64,000 bases of DNA from Hydrogenophilales bacterium 28-61-23 (GCA_002281555.1 NCGJ01000008.1:46162-110161), one strand, 5' to 3'; positions 41,105 to 50,434 are shown, numbered from the stretch's first letter. Notes: generated by a model from the letters alone, not told the origin. Program-made: numbers and translations.

Positions 41105-41371
41105 ATGAGCAAGCGCGTTTCCGGCACACCTCGCCATCCGCGCAGTCCGGTCGCCAAGGCCGTGCGCACGCCTGTGTTCAAGATGCGCGTGGTGCCGGAC
41201 AGCGAAGTCGTTGGCGGCTCTGCCGCCTTACGAATCCGGCGTGCCCCTGGCGGGTACAAACGCTGGTCGAGCAAGCTGAAAGAGGCGGAGCAGGGCGGCG
41301 CGGCGGATTCCGGGCCGGAAGAAAAAGTCGATGAATCCGAGAAAACCGATCCAGACCCAAGCCAGGCTTGA
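41105..41371 (+). CDS. Possible ArfA-like ribosome-rescue factor
   Basis: The product is an 88-residue basic-then-acidic protein. The N-terminal half (SPVAKAVRTPVFKMRVV) resembles the ArfA core, in which a short helix with Pro-x-Phe-x-x-Arg-Val binds the empty mRNA channel. After this, the expected Lys/Gly/Tyr/Arg tail is replaced by other sequence. A GC hairpin, GGCGGC-TCT-GCCGCC, lies inside the frame at 41213-41227, just after the ArfA-like core. In ArfA genes such an internal hairpin truncates the message. The downstream yjdF start overlaps the frame by 41 bases. This is a tentative call. Confidence 0.4.
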   Translation: MSKRVSGTPRHPRSPVAKAVRTPVFKMRVVPDSEVVGGSAALRIRRAPGGYKRWSSKLKEAEQGGAADSGPEEKVDESEKTDPDPSQA

Positions 41372-41975
41372 TCCGCGCATCTGGCTGTTGCCCAGCCTGA
41401 TTGTGCTGGTCTGGTCCGGCTACGAACCGAAGGACACGTTCACCTGGTTGCTCGAAGTCGCCCCGGTGTTGATCGCCCTGCCGATTCTGTTGCTCACCGG
41501 CCGAAGTTTTCCATTGACCTCGTTGGCGTATGGCCTGTTGACGCTGCACGGCATCATTTTGATGATCGGCGGCCATTACACCTATGCCGAAATGCCCCTG
41601 TTCAACTGGCTGCGCGACAGTTTCGATCTGGCCCGCAATCACTACGACCGCCTCGGCCACGTCGCGCAGGGCTTCATCCCGGCCATCGTCACGCGCGAGA
41701 TTCTGCTGCGTACTTCGCCGCTCAAGCCGGGCAAGTGGTTGTTTTTCCTGACCACCTGCGTCTGCCTGGCGATTTCCGCGTTCTACGAAATGATCGAATG
41801 GTGGGTCGCGCTCGGTTCCGGCGACGAAGCCGTCGCGTTCCTCGCCACCCAGGGAGATGTCTGGGATACCCAGTGGGACATGTTCCTGGCGCTGTGCGGC
41901 GCGTTATGCTCGCAGCTTCTGCTCGGGCGCTGGCATGACCGCCAGCTTGCCGGCATCAACAAAGGAAAATCATGA
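41331..41975 (+). CDS. yjdF: YjdF/DUF2238 family membrane protein
   Basis: The product has 214 residues with about six transmembrane helices and the family motifs YTYAEMPLFNWLRDSF, NHYDRLGHVAQGFIP and SAFYEMIEWW. The conserved Asp/His/Glu lie at the membrane face; the function of the family is not known. The only start, ATG 41331, overlaps the preceding small gene by 41 bases. Its stop overlaps the folE-like gene by 4 bases. Confidence 0.9.
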   Translation: MNPRKPIQTQARLDPRIWLLPSLIVLVWSGYEPKDTFTWLLEVAPVLIALPILLLTGRSFPLTSLAYGLLTLHGIILMIGGHYTYAEMPLFNWLRDSFDLARNHYDRLGHVAQGFIPAIVTREILLRTSPLKPGKWLFFLTTCVCLAISAFYEMIEWWVALGSGDEAVAFLATQGDVWDTQWDMFLALCGALCSQLLLGRWHDRQLAGINKGKS

Positions 41976-42625
41976 GCGACAGTTGCGATCACGATTGTCA
42001 GGCCGACCGACAGCCGTTCGAGCTGGGCGCGGTCGGTATTCCCCGTGTCGGCCGCTTCAACCCGGCAGCGTTCGAACAAGCGGTGACCGATTTGTTGCTG
42101 GCCTGCGGCGTCGCGCCGGATTCGGTGCATACCGGCAAGACCGCGCGGCGGGTGCGCGATCTGTGGGAAAAACGTCTGCTCGGCGGTTACGAGATCGATC
42201 CGGCCGAAGCGCTGGGCGAGGGCTTCGCCGATCTGCGCGAAGACATGGTCGTGGTGCGCGGCATCGCCGTGCATGGCGTGTGTCCGCATCATCTGGTGCC
42301 GTTTCGCGGCGTCGCGCATGTGGCCTATGTGCCAGGCGGAAGGTTGCACGGCTTCGGCCGCATCGCGCGTCTGGTCGATGCCATCGGCCATCGCTTCACT
42401 TATCAGGAATGGATGACGCGCGACATCGTCGAGGCCTTGGTCGCTCACGGCAAAGCTAGGGGCGCGGCCTGCGTGATCGAAGCGGAACAGCTTTGCCTGC
42501 TGCTGGGCGAGGACAGGCGCGGCGACGAACGCGTCGTCACCCAGGCCTTCTCCGGCTGCTTCCAGCAGGACGCGCAGTGGCGCAACGAATTCCTGCGCGC
42601 GATTTCCAACCCGTCATTACGCTAG
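41972..42625 (+). CDS. folE: Divergent GTP cyclohydrolase I
   Basis: The product has 217 residues. The tunnelling fold is recognisable by GKTARRVRDLW, HGVCPHHLVPFRGVAHVAYVPG, the substrate-binding Glu in YQEWMTRDI and EAEQLCLLLG. The zinc Cys, His and second Cys of E. coli FolE (C110, H113, C181) are all kept. Two usually fixed positions differ: CEHH is CPHH and the His before the second Cys is Gln (EAEQLC). The N-terminus has a small Cys/His cluster (SDSCDHDC). It overlaps yjdF by 4 bases. It may still make dihydroneopterin triphosphate or have drifted. Confidence 0.82.
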   Translation: MSDSCDHDCQADRQPFELGAVGIPRVGRFNPAAFEQAVTDLLLACGVAPDSVHTGKTARRVRDLWEKRLLGGYEIDPAEALGEGFADLREDMVVVRGIAVHGVCPHHLVPFRGVAHVAYVPGGRLHGFGRIARLVDAIGHRFTYQEWMTRDIVEALVAHGKARGAACVIEAEQLCLLLGEDRRGDERVVTQAFSGCFQQDAQWRNEFLRAISNPSLR

Positions 42626-42636
42626 GACGCAAACCC

Positions 42637-43104
42637 ATGCGCGATCCCGCCATCCGCCCGCGCACGCTGGCGCCGCCGCCCCTGGTCTATGCCGTCGCGC
42701 TGTATGCCGCCTGGTGGCTGGAGCAGCGCCATACACTGGCTTTCGATTTCGGGCCCATTTCGCATTACCTTGGCTGGGCGTCGATCGGCATCGGCCTGGC
42801 CGGCTTCGTCTGGGCGCTGACGGCGATCTGGGGCCATCGCACCACGGTCAATCCGTACAGGGCGGCGTCGAATCTGGTCACGCGCGGCGCGTTCGCCCGC
42901 TCGCGCAATCCGATCTATGTTTCCGACTGGTTTATTTACTTTGGTGTCACCCTGCTGCTCGGCACGGCCTGGGCGCTGTTGTTCGCGCCGCTGGTCTGGC
43001 TGGTCATGCGTTACGGCGTCATCGCGCATGAAGAAGCGCATCTGCTGGCGAAATTCGGCGACGAATATCGAACCTATTGCAGCCGGGTCAAGCGCTGGCT
43101 GTAG
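42637..43104 (+). CDS. Isoprenylcysteine/PE methyltransferase-like membrane protein
   Basis: The product has 155 residues from ATG 42637. Several transmembrane helices are followed by the C-terminal SAM-binding block of the ICMT/PEMT superfamily: GAFARSRNPIYVSDW, then EEAHLLAKFGDEYRTYCSRV. Bacterial members are uncharacterised membrane methyltransferases. The gene follows folE by 11 bases and lies 21 bases before cytochrome b561, so they are probably one transcript. Confidence 0.9.
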   Translation: MRDPAIRPRTLAPPPLVYAVALYAAWWLEQRHTLAFDFGPISHYLGWASIGIGLAGFVWALTAIWGHRTTVNPYRAASNLVTRGAFARSRNPIYVSDWFIYFGVTLLLGTAWALLFAPLVWLVMRYGVIAHEEAHLLAKFGDEYRTYCSRVKRWL

Positions 43105-43125
43105 TACTCGAATCGGGAGAAAACA

Positions 43126-43677
43126 ATGCGTAATCGTTACAGCCTGCCCTTGATCGGCCTGCACTGGCTGACCTTGTTATTGATTGTCGTCGCCTATGTG
43201 CTGGCCAACCTGCTGGAAGACATGACCTTATCGCCGCAGAAATTGCAGTTGTATGCCTGGCACAAATGGGTCGGGATGTCGGTGCTGTTTCTGTTGCCGC
43301 TGCGTCTGCTGCTGCGTTTCGTCGATCGCTTCGATCACCGCACCGAATTGACCATGCTAGAGGTGAAAGCCTCCGCCGCGATGCATGGCGTGCTTTACTT
43401 GTTGTTGATCGCCGTGCCCGTGTCCGGCTGGCTGCATAGTTCGGCGGCCGGGTTTTCCGTGGTCTGGTTCGGCGTGCTGCCGTTGCCGGACCTAGTCGGA
43501 AAAGACAAGGCGCTAGCCGAGATTTTCGGGGAACTTCATGAAGTCTCGGTGAATCTGTTGGTGGTGTTGGCGGTCGTGCATGCGGCGGCGGCGCTGTATC
43601 ACCACCATATTCGGCGCGATGGCGTGCTGGTGCGCATGGCGCCCTGGATCAAAAAGAAGGTTCAAGCAAAAACATGA
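43126..43677 (+). CDS. Cytochrome b561 (CybB/YodB family)
   Basis: The product is a 183-residue four-helix membrane protein. Candidate heme-ligand His residues are in LIGLHWLTLL, YAWHKWVGM, AAMHGVLYLLLI and FGELHEVSVNLLVVLAVVHA. The family moves electrons from quinol or superoxide at the inner membrane. It overlaps the yceI gene downstream by 4 bases; cytochrome b561-yceI pairs are common and are thought to act together on a lipid or quinone-type ligand. Confidence 0.93.
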   Translation: MRNRYSLPLIGLHWLTLLLIVVAYVLANLLEDMTLSPQKLQLYAWHKWVGMSVLFLLPLRLLLRFVDRFDHRTELTMLEVKASAAMHGVLYLLLIAVPVSGWLHSSAAGFSVVWFGVLPLPDLVGKDKALAEIFGELHEVSVNLLVVLAVVHAAAALYHHHIRRDGVLVRMAPWIKKKVQAKT

Positions 43678-44222
43678 AACTGTTCTGGCTCGGCATTTTG
43701 GCGTTATCGGTAGCACCCGCGCTGGCGGGGGAATGGAAAATCGACTCCGCCAAGAGCCAGATCGGCTTCGTCATCAAGCAGATGAATGTGCCGGTGGAGG
43801 GCGGTTTCAGCCGCTTCGATGTCCATGCCGAATTCGATCCCGCCAAACCGGAAGCCGGCCAGTTCAAGGTCGAAATCGACCTGGCCAGCATCGACACCGG
43901 TTCGGCGGAAGGCGATGCCGAGGTCAAGCGCCCGGCCTGGTTCGATATCGCGCGTTATCCGAAAGCCGGTTTTGTTTCCAAAACGATCAAAAAGGATGGC
44001 CCGGGACGCTACACGGTCAGCGGCGATTTCACGCTGAAAGGCCGCGCGCGCCCGTTGCTTGCACCGTTCATCCTGACGCCCCAGCCCGGCGGCGGCTGGC
44101 TGGCTTCCGGCCGGGCGACGCTGAAGCGCAGCCAGTTCGATATCGGCGGCGGCGAATGGGCCGATCCCTCGGTGGTCGCCGATGACCTTGAAGCCCGTTT
44201 CAAATTCCTGCTCAAACCCTGA
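43674..44222 (+). CDS. YceI-family periplasmic lipocalin-like protein (first copy)
   Basis: The product has 182 residues with a signal peptide (LFWLGILALSVAPALA, cut before GEWKID) and the YceI beta-barrel: SQIGFVIKQMNVPVEGGFSRF and SFDIGGGEW-type ends. YceI proteins bind polyisoprenoid lipids in a barrel. Lys/Phe positions of the barrel are kept, but the protein is somewhat diverged from the second copy. The ATG overlaps the cytochrome b561 stop. It is followed 9 bases later by the second yceI gene. Confidence 0.92.
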   Translation: MKLFWLGILALSVAPALAGEWKIDSAKSQIGFVIKQMNVPVEGGFSRFDVHAEFDPAKPEAGQFKVEIDLASIDTGSAEGDAEVKRPAWFDIARYPKAGFVSKTIKKDGPGRYTVSGDFTLKGRARPLLAPFILTPQPGGGWLASGRATLKRSQFDIGGGEWADPSVVADDLEARFKFLLKP

Positions 44223-44231
44223 GGGCATGCC

Positions 44232-44816
44232 ATGAAAGCACACTTGAAACGTTCCGCCGTCGCCCTGTTCTGCGCATCATTTTGTGCATCCATCCCCGCA
44301 GCCGGGACCGCTGAGACGTTTACGCTCGATCCCGGCCACACCTTTCCGAGTTTCGAGATTCGCCATCAGGGTGTTTCGGTGATGCGCGGCAAATTCAAGC
44401 GCAGCCAGGGCAGAGTCATGCTCGATGCGGAAAAACAGACCGGGACGATTGAAGTGCATGTCGACGCCAGTTCAGGCGATACCGGCCACGATGGGCTGAA
44501 CCAGAAACTGCTCGGCCCGAATTTCTTCCGCACCGCCCAGTTCCCGGAAATCCTGTTTCAATCCGACGCGGTCGAGTTCAAAGATGGCAAGCCGGTTTCC
44601 GCGACCGGCACGCTGACCCTGCTCGGCATCGCCAAGCCGATCACACTGGAAATCCGCGACTATGCCTGCACGTTGCAATTCCTGACGCGACGGCCTCTGT
44701 GCGGCGCGGATGTGCATGCCGTCATCAAGCGTTCCGACTTCGGCATGAACTACGCGATTCCGCTGATCGGCGATGAAGTGAAACTGGCTATCGAGGTGGA
44801 AGGGTTCAAGGATTGA
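44232..44816 (+). CDS. YceI-family periplasmic lipocalin-like protein (second copy)
   Basis: The product has 194 residues with a signal peptide ending near GTAE and the classical YceI pattern TFTLDPGHTFPSFEIRHQG, followed by PNFFRTAQFPEILFQ and RSDFGMNYAIPLIGDEVKL. It probably carries an isoprenoid lipid in the periplasm together with cytochrome b561 upstream. The last 11 bases overlap the 3' end of the convergent nhaR gene. Confidence 0.94.
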   Translation: MKAHLKRSAVALFCASFCASIPAAGTAETFTLDPGHTFPSFEIRHQGVSVMRGKFKRSQGRVMLDAEKQTGTIEVHVDASSGDTGHDGLNQKLLGPNFFRTAQFPEILFQSDAVEFKDGKPVSATGTLTLLGIAKPITLEIRDYACTLQFLTRRPLCGADVHAVIKRSDFGMNYAIPLIGDEVKLAIEVEGFKD

Positions 44817-45708
44817 ACATCGACTGCACCGCCTGGTTTGCGGCTCCGTCGATGATCGCCTGCAAAGCGGGATGCGACAGGGTGCGTTCCGCAGTGATGG
44901 CGTAAAAGGTCTCGCATACGCCCTCGGCGCGGCCGGCCAGTTTGACGCCGTAACGCGCTTCGATTTCGGGCGCGATGATCGACGGGGCGACGAAGAATCC
45001 CGCGCCGGCCTGGCCGAAAGCCTTCATCAGCGCGCTGTCGTCGAATTCCCCGACGATGCGCGGCGTCAGCCGTAAAGCTTCCAGCCAGTGCTCGATCAGT
45101 ACGCGCGCCGTGGCGTCGTCACCCGGCAGCAACAACGGCGCAGCGTTCAGGCAATCGGGAAACGGCGTCCGGCATGTCGCGAGCAGATCGGGCGCGGCGA
45201 AAAACGCCAGTTCGCTTGCCAGCAGTTGATGGTTATGGCCGCGTACATGCAGATCGGCGGGTAACGGACGGTCGGCCAGTACCATGTCCAGCCGGTTCAC
45301 GGCCAGCTCGCCGAGCAGTCGATCCAGCTTGTCTTCCCGGCAGACCAGGCGCACCGGTTCGTCGAGTTGCGTCGCGGGCGCCAGCAGACGGTGGGCGATG
45401 ATTTTCGGCACCGCGTCGGAAAGCCCGATCAGCAGCGGTTGCGCCCGGGCCTGGCGGGTATGCAGGGCGCTCTTCATTTCGTCGCCGAGGGTGAAGATTT
45501 CGTCGGCGTAGCGCATGGCCAGTCGACCCGCTTCGGTCAGCGTCAGGCCGCGTCCGGCCGGCTGGAACAACGGGGTGTCGAGCGACTCCTCGAGCAGTTT
45601 GATCTGGCCGCTCAGGGTTTGCGGGGTCAGGTGCAAACGCTCGCTGGCGCGGGCCACGCTGCCGGTGCGGGCGACCATCCAGAAGTAATGCAGGTGTTTG
45701 TAATTCAT
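44806..45708 (-). CDS. nhaR: LysR-family regulator NhaR
   Basis: The product has 300 residues. The N-terminal helix-turn-helix is MNYKHLHYFWMVARTGSVAR followed by ASERLHLTPQTLSGQIKLLE, a form typical of NhaR, then a periplasmic-binding-protein-like effector domain. In E. coli NhaR activates the Na+/H+ antiporter gene nhaA in response to sodium. No nhaA lies in this window, so its target here may be elsewhere or different. It is convergent with yceI and divergent from yqhA. Confidence 0.9.
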   Translation of the reverse strand: MNYKHLHYFWMVARTGSVARASERLHLTPQTLSGQIKLLEESLDTPLFQPAGRGLTLTEAGRLAMRYADEIFTLGDEMKSALHTRQARAQPLLIGLSDAVPKIIAHRLLAPATQLDEPVRLVCREDKLDRLLGELAVNRLDMVLADRPLPADLHVRGHNHQLLASELAFFAAPDLLATCRTPFPDCLNAAPLLLPGDDATARVLIEHWLEALRLTPRIVGEFDDSALMKAFGQAGAGFFVAPSIIAPEIEARYGVKLAGRAEGVCETFYAITAERTLSHPALQAIIDGAANQAVQSMFNP

Positions 45709-45821
45709 GACTGTGCTTGGAGGTATTCAGGAAACAACATCAATTCGGTAACCCTATTGGATAATCATGTCAGCCGCCATCGGTATGGCATCGGCCTTAC
45801 CCACTTACACACAGGAAAACC

Positions 45822-46361
45822 ATGAAACGCGTTGAACACGGTCTTGAAGTATTCATTTTCGGCAGCCGCTGGTTGCTGGCTCCGTTTTATCTCGGCTTGA
45901 TCGCCGGCATCGGCTTGCTGCTGGTGAAATTCATCAAAGCCTTTATCGCTTCCGTGTCGGTGGTATTCGAAGGCAGCAGCGGCGATGCGATGATCGCCAT
46001 CCTGACCCTGGTCGATATCACCCTGGTCGCCAATCTGTTGCTGATCATCATCTTCGCCGGCTACGAAAACTTCATTTCCAAGATCGACACCCACGATCAC
46101 GAAGATCGGCCGGACTGGATGGGCCATGTCAGCTTTTCCGACCTCAAGCTCAAGCTGATCGGCTCCATCGTCGCCATTTCCGGTATCGAACTGCTCAAGT
46201 ACTTCGTCAATGTCGGCCAGCACACGGAGCGCGACTTGATGTGGGTGGTGATCATCCACCTGACGCTGGTGTTCTCCGGCGTGATGTTCGCGTTGATGGA
46301 TCGCATCTCCGGCTCCAGCCATGGTCCGGAACCGGAGTCGCACGAGGCGGCCAAGGAGTAA
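45822..46361 (+). CDS. yqhA: YqhA/UPF0114 family membrane protein
   Basis: The product has 179 residues with four transmembrane segments and the family pattern EVFIFGSRWLLAPFYLGLI, ANLLLIIIFAGYENFIS and KLKLIGSIVAISGIELLK. The function is not established. It is divergently placed from nhaR and is followed 5 bases later by the AI-2E permease, so both may be one unit with the P-type ATPase. The predicted promoter lies in the 113-base gap from nhaR. Confidence 0.93.
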   Translation: MKRVEHGLEVFIFGSRWLLAPFYLGLIAGIGLLLVKFIKAFIASVSVVFEGSSGDAMIAILTLVDITLVANLLLIIIFAGYENFISKIDTHDHEDRPDWMGHVSFSDLKLKLIGSIVAISGIELLKYFVNVGQHTERDLMWVVIIHLTLVFSGVMFALMDRISGSSHGPEPESHEAAKE

Positions 46362-46366
46362 TCCCG

Positions 46367-47428
46367 ATGCAGGTCGTCTCGCCGCTCGGTCGTCGCCTCG
46401 CGCCATTGCTGGCCCTGAGCGGCCTCAGCGTCGTGGCGGCATTCGTGCTGGCGCCCTTTCTGACGCCGTTGGCCTGGGCCGGCATTCTGGCTTACACCTC
46501 CTGGCCGGTCGCACAGTGGATCAGACTGCGTTGCGGCGCGCGCGAGACGCTTGCCGCCAGTTTGTCCACCCTGCTGGCGGCACTGATGCTTTTTGCGCCG
46601 CTGCTTTGGCTGGCCTGGCTGGCGCAGCAGGAGATGGGCGCTTTTTACCGTGGTTTGCAGGCGCTGCTGCTGGCTCCGCCGGCACTGCCGGATTCGCTCG
46701 CAAACCTGCCCTGGCTGGGCGATTGGTTGGTTGAACAGCGCGCCTTGCTGATTTCCGACCCGCAGGGCGTGATGGATGCCGTCAAGGCCTGGATCGTGGC
46801 CCATGCCGGCGATGCGGCCGCGATCGTCGGCGGAGCCGGGCGCAATCTGGCGAAACTGGTTCTGGTCCTGATCATTCTGTTTTTCTTTTACCGCGACGGT
46901 GTCCGCATCCTGGCCGAGTTGCGCCATGTTCTGGCCCGTTTCATCGGCGAAAGCGCGCATGACTATCTCGCCGCCGCCGGCGCCACCACGCGTGCCGTGG
47001 TCTATGGCGTGTTGCTGACCGCGCTGGTACAGGGCGCCTTCGCCGGTGTCGGCTATTGGGTGGCCGGGTTGGGTTCGCCGGTCACGCTGGGCGTAATGAC
47101 CGCCTTGTTCGCGCTGATTCCTTTCGGCACACCGCTGGCCTGGGGCGGCGCCGGCGCCTGGCTGTTGTTCCAGGGCGAAACCAGCGCGGCGGTGGGCATC
47201 TGGATCTGGGGCGGCGCGGTGGTCAGTCAGATCGACAACGTCCTGCGCCCGATTTTCATCAGCAGCGTCAGCGCGATTCCCTTCCTGCTGGTGCTGTTTG
47301 GCGTGCTCGGCGGCATCCTGGCGTTTGGCCTGGTCGGCCTGTTCACCGGCCCCATCGTGCTGGCCGTGGCCTGGGCGATCTGGCGCGAATGGACCGCCCA
47401 CCTGGATGAGGCCGAACCGGAAAAGTGA
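46367..47428 (+). CDS. AI-2E family transporter (PerM-like)
   Basis: The product has 353 residues from ATG 46367, with AAGGAG upstream. It has eight or so hydrophobic segments and the family core ALIPFGTPLAWGGAG and VGLFTGPIVLAVAWAIW. Members are permeases or antiporters of uncertain substrate; the name comes from one proposed signal exporter. It overlaps the next gene by 4 bases (GTGA). Confidence 0.9.
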   Translation: MQVVSPLGRRLAPLLALSGLSVVAAFVLAPFLTPLAWAGILAYTSWPVAQWIRLRCGARETLAASLSTLLAALMLFAPLLWLAWLAQQEMGAFYRGLQALLLAPPALPDSLANLPWLGDWLVEQRALLISDPQGVMDAVKAWIVAHAGDAAAIVGGAGRNLAKLVLVLIILFFFYRDGVRILAELRHVLARFIGESAHDYLAAAGATTRAVVYGVLLTALVQGAFAGVGYWVAGLGSPVTLGVMTALFALIPFGTPLAWGGAGAWLLFQGETSAAVGIWIWGGAVVSQIDNVLRPIFISSVSAIPFLLVLFGVLGGILAFGLVGLFTGPIVLAVAWAIWREWTAHLDEAEPEK

Positions 47429-50142
47429 ACCATCGCGCGCAAAAATCCGCCGTCATGCCGGCCGAGCCTCGTCTTTGGCATGGCTTGACCGGGGCGGCGT
47501 CGGCCGCGGCGCTCTCTGTCGATGTGGCGCGCGGCCTGACCGAGGCGGAGGTCGCCAGCCGGCTCACCGGCTATGGCGAGAACCGGTTGGCCGAGGCCAA
47601 GCCACGACCGGTTTGGCTGAAGTTCCTCGACCAGTTCAGAAACATCCTGGTCATCGTGCTGCTGTTCGCGGCATTGCTGGCCTGGGCCATCGGCGACCTG
47701 AAGGACACGGCGGTGATCCTGGGCGTGGTGTTGCTCAATGCCAGCCTGGGTTTCTATCAGGAGCATCGGGCGGAACGTACCCTGGCGGCGTTGAAGGGCA
47801 TGTTGGCGGCGCGCGCGCGGGTGCGCCGCGACGGCCGCGTGGCGGAGGTGGATGCGACTCAACTCGTGCCCGGCGACATCGTGTTGCTGGAGGCGGGAGA
47901 TCGCATTCCCGCCGACGGCCGCCTGCTGGCGGCGCATAACCTGGAAGTGATCGAGGCGGCGCTGACCGGCGAATCGCATGCCGTCGGCAAAGTGACGGCC
48001 GCGCTGGCCGAGGCCGAGCTTCCATTGGGTGACCGCATCAATCTGCTCTATATGAACACGGTGGTGACGCGCGGCCGCGCCGAGTTGCTGGTGACCGCCA
48101 CCGGCATGCACACCGAGATGGGCCTGTTGGCCGGCATGATCGGCGGCGCAAAGGAGCTGGAGACGCCGTTGCAAAAACAGCTCGATACCCTGGGCAAGAA
48201 ACTCGCCGGCATCGCGGGAGTCATGGTGGCGGTGATCTTCAGTCTGGATATGGCGCGCGGCCTGCCCTGGGCCGATTCCGCCATGACCGCCGTCGCGCTT
48301 GCCGTCGCGGCGATCCCGGAAGGTTTGCCCGCCGTGGTCACCGTCACGTTGGCGATAGGCATGTGGCGCATGGCGCAGAACCGGGCGATCCTGAAAAAAC
48401 TCGCGGCGGTGGAAACCCTGGGTTCGACGACGGTGATCTGCTCGGACAAGACCGGCACGCTGACGATGAATCAGATGACCGCGCGCGCCGGCTGGTTTGC
48501 CGGCGCCACATTTCACGTCAGCGGCGAGGGCTATTCGCCGGCCGGCGCAATCGATCTGCCGGCCGACACCGATGCGCACGCCTTTCTGCTGCCGATGACG
48601 CTATGCACCGATTCGCAAGTCCGCGACAGTGTGTTGGTCGGCGATCCGACCGAAGGCGCGCTCTGGGTACTGGCGCAAAAAGGCGGACTGGCCCCGGAAA
48701 CCGAACAGGAACGCGCGCCGCGCATCGCGGAAATCCCGTTCGATTCGGTGCATAAGTTCATGGCCACGTTTCATCACGCCGGCGAAAACGTCGAAATGTT
48801 CATCAAAGGCGCGCCCGGTGTTTTGCTGGCAAACGCGACGCGCTGGCTGGGCGGGCAGGGCGAGCGCACACTCGACGACGCAACCCGGGCCAGTGTCGAG
48901 GCGGAAATCGAACGCATGGCCGAGCAGAGCTTGCGTGTCATCGCGGTCGCGCGCCGCATCATCCCGGCGCGCGAATTCGACCCGGCCGGCGATCTGACCG
49001 CCTGGATTTCCAACTGGACTTTTCTCGGCCTGGCCGGCCTGCTCGACCCGCCGCGCCCCGAGGCGGCCGCCGCGATTCGCTTATGCCAGCAAGCCGGCAT
49101 CGCGGTGAAGATGATCACCGGCGACCACAAGGCGACGGCCACCGCAATCGGCCGCGAACTGGGCCTGATCGGCAACCATGAAAGCGCGGCGGGGCGGGGC
49201 GAGGTGGTCAGCGGCGCTGAGTTGGATGCGCTCGACGATGCCAGCCTGGCCCGCCGCATCAACGACATCAGCGTGTTCGCGCGGGTCTCGCCGACGCATA
49301 AGGTGCGCATCGTCAATGCGCTGAAAACGGACGGCCATGTCGTCGCGATGACCGGCGATGGCGTCAACGACGCGCCGGCGCTGAAGGCCGCCGATATCGG
49401 CATCGCCATGGGCATCACCGGCACCGCGGTCACGCGCGAGGCCGCCACCATGGTGCTGACCGACGACAACTTCGCCACCATCGTGCGCGCCATCGAGGAG
49501 GGCCGCGTGGTGTTCGACAACATCGTCAAATTCGTCCGTTTCCAACTCTCCACCAACATCGCCGCGATCCTCACCGTGCTGACCGCGACGCTGCTCGGCA
49601 TGCCGGCGCCGTTCAGCGCCATCCAGTTGCTCTGGATCAACATCATCATGGACGGCCCGCCAGCGATGACGCTGGGCGTGGAACCGGCGCGCGACAACAT
49701 CATGCGCGAAACCCCGCGCGCTCAAGCCGCCGAGATTCTGACCCTGCGTCGCCTGGGCTGGCTGGCGTTATACGGCGTCACCATGATGGCCGGCACGCTA
49801 TGGCTGTTCCAGTACGCGCTCGCCACGCAAGGAAAAACCTATGCGCTGACGCTGGCCTTCACCACCTTCGTGCTGTTCCAGTTCTTCAACGTATTCAACG
49901 CCCGCAACGAACACGGCAGCGCCTTCAACGCCCATTTTCTGAAGAACGGCAAACTATGGCTGGCCTTGGCCAGCGTGCTGGCGATGCAAATCCTGGTCGT
50001 GCACTGGGCGCCGGGTCAGGCGCTGTTCGGCACCACCGATCTAAGCTTGGCCGATTGGCTGACGGCCGCGCTGACCGCATCGAGCGTGCTGGTTCTGGAT
50101 GAGGCGAGGAAGTTTGGTTTGCGTCTGTTCAAGGCCGGCTGA
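47425..50142 (+). CDS. P2A-type cation-transporting ATPase
   Basis: The product has 905 residues from GTG 47425, which overlaps the previous stop; ATG 47455 is an alternative. All P-type motifs are present: TGES (about 175), PEGLPA in M4 (about 296), the phosphorylated Asp in CSDKTGTLT (about 335), MITGDHK and GDGVNDAPAL. M6 has WINIIMDGPPA, the Ca2+/Mn2+-type site of PMR1/SERCA relatives. The protein is likely to export Ca2+ or Mn2+; the ion is inferred from M4/M6. Confidence 0.92.
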   Translation: MNHRAQKSAVMPAEPRLWHGLTGAASAAALSVDVARGLTEAEVASRLTGYGENRLAEAKPRPVWLKFLDQFRNILVIVLLFAALLAWAIGDLKDTAVILGVVLLNASLGFYQEHRAERTLAALKGMLAARARVRRDGRVAEVDATQLVPGDIVLLEAGDRIPADGRLLAAHNLEVIEAALTGESHAVGKVTAALAEAELPLGDRINLLYMNTVVTRGRAELLVTATGMHTEMGLLAGMIGGAKELETPLQKQLDTLGKKLAGIAGVMVAVIFSLDMARGLPWADSAMTAVALAVAAIPEGLPAVVTVTLAIGMWRMAQNRAILKKLAAVETLGSTTVICSDKTGTLTMNQMTARAGWFAGATFHVSGEGYSPAGAIDLPADTDAHAFLLPMTLCTDSQVRDSVLVGDPTEGALWVLAQKGGLAPETEQERAPRIAEIPFDSVHKFMATFHHAGENVEMFIKGAPGVLLANATRWLGGQGERTLDDATRASVEAEIERMAEQSLRVIAVARRIIPAREFDPAGDLTAWISNWTFLGLAGLLDPPRPEAAAAIRLCQQAGIAVKMITGDHKATATAIGRELGLIGNHESAAGRGEVVSGAELDALDDASLARRINDISVFARVSPTHKVRIVNALKTDGHVVAMTGDGVNDAPALKAADIGIAMGITGTAVTREAATMVLTDDNFATIVRAIEEGRVVFDNIVKFVRFQLSTNIAAILTVLTATLLGMPAPFSAIQLLWINIIMDGPPAMTLGVEPARDNIMRETPRAQAAEILTLRRLGWLALYGVTMMAGTLWLFQYALATQGKTYALTLAFTTFVLFQFFNVFNARNEHGSAFNAHFLKNGKLWLALASVLAMQILVVHWAPGQALFGTTDLSLADWLTAALTASSVLVLDEARKFGLRLFKAG

Positions 50143-50434
50143 TTTACCGGGCCTATAGACTTGCGCCGATTGGATTCGGTAATCCGGTGGCTGTTTTGCA
50201 ATGAAGGGGAGGCTGACGGGGGCGTGTTCTGAAGGGCAGTTGATCGGCAAAAAGCGGCATCCACCGCTATTGCGGAGTGTTTGGCGAATGGCCGCAATGG
50301 GGAAATCGGCTGAATTCACACTCGCGGCATGTTCTTCTTGTGCTCTACGCCTTCAGACAGTCACGTCACTTCTACATACAAACACAAACGGGAGCCACAG
50401 CCACCGTTTCTATCTGTTTGGCATCTGACCTATT

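Noticed and set aside
50143..50434. Small open frames between the P-type ATPase and the PEP-CTERM gene
   Set aside because: No ribosome site, no recognisable domain and several overlapping alternatives; treated as non-coding.
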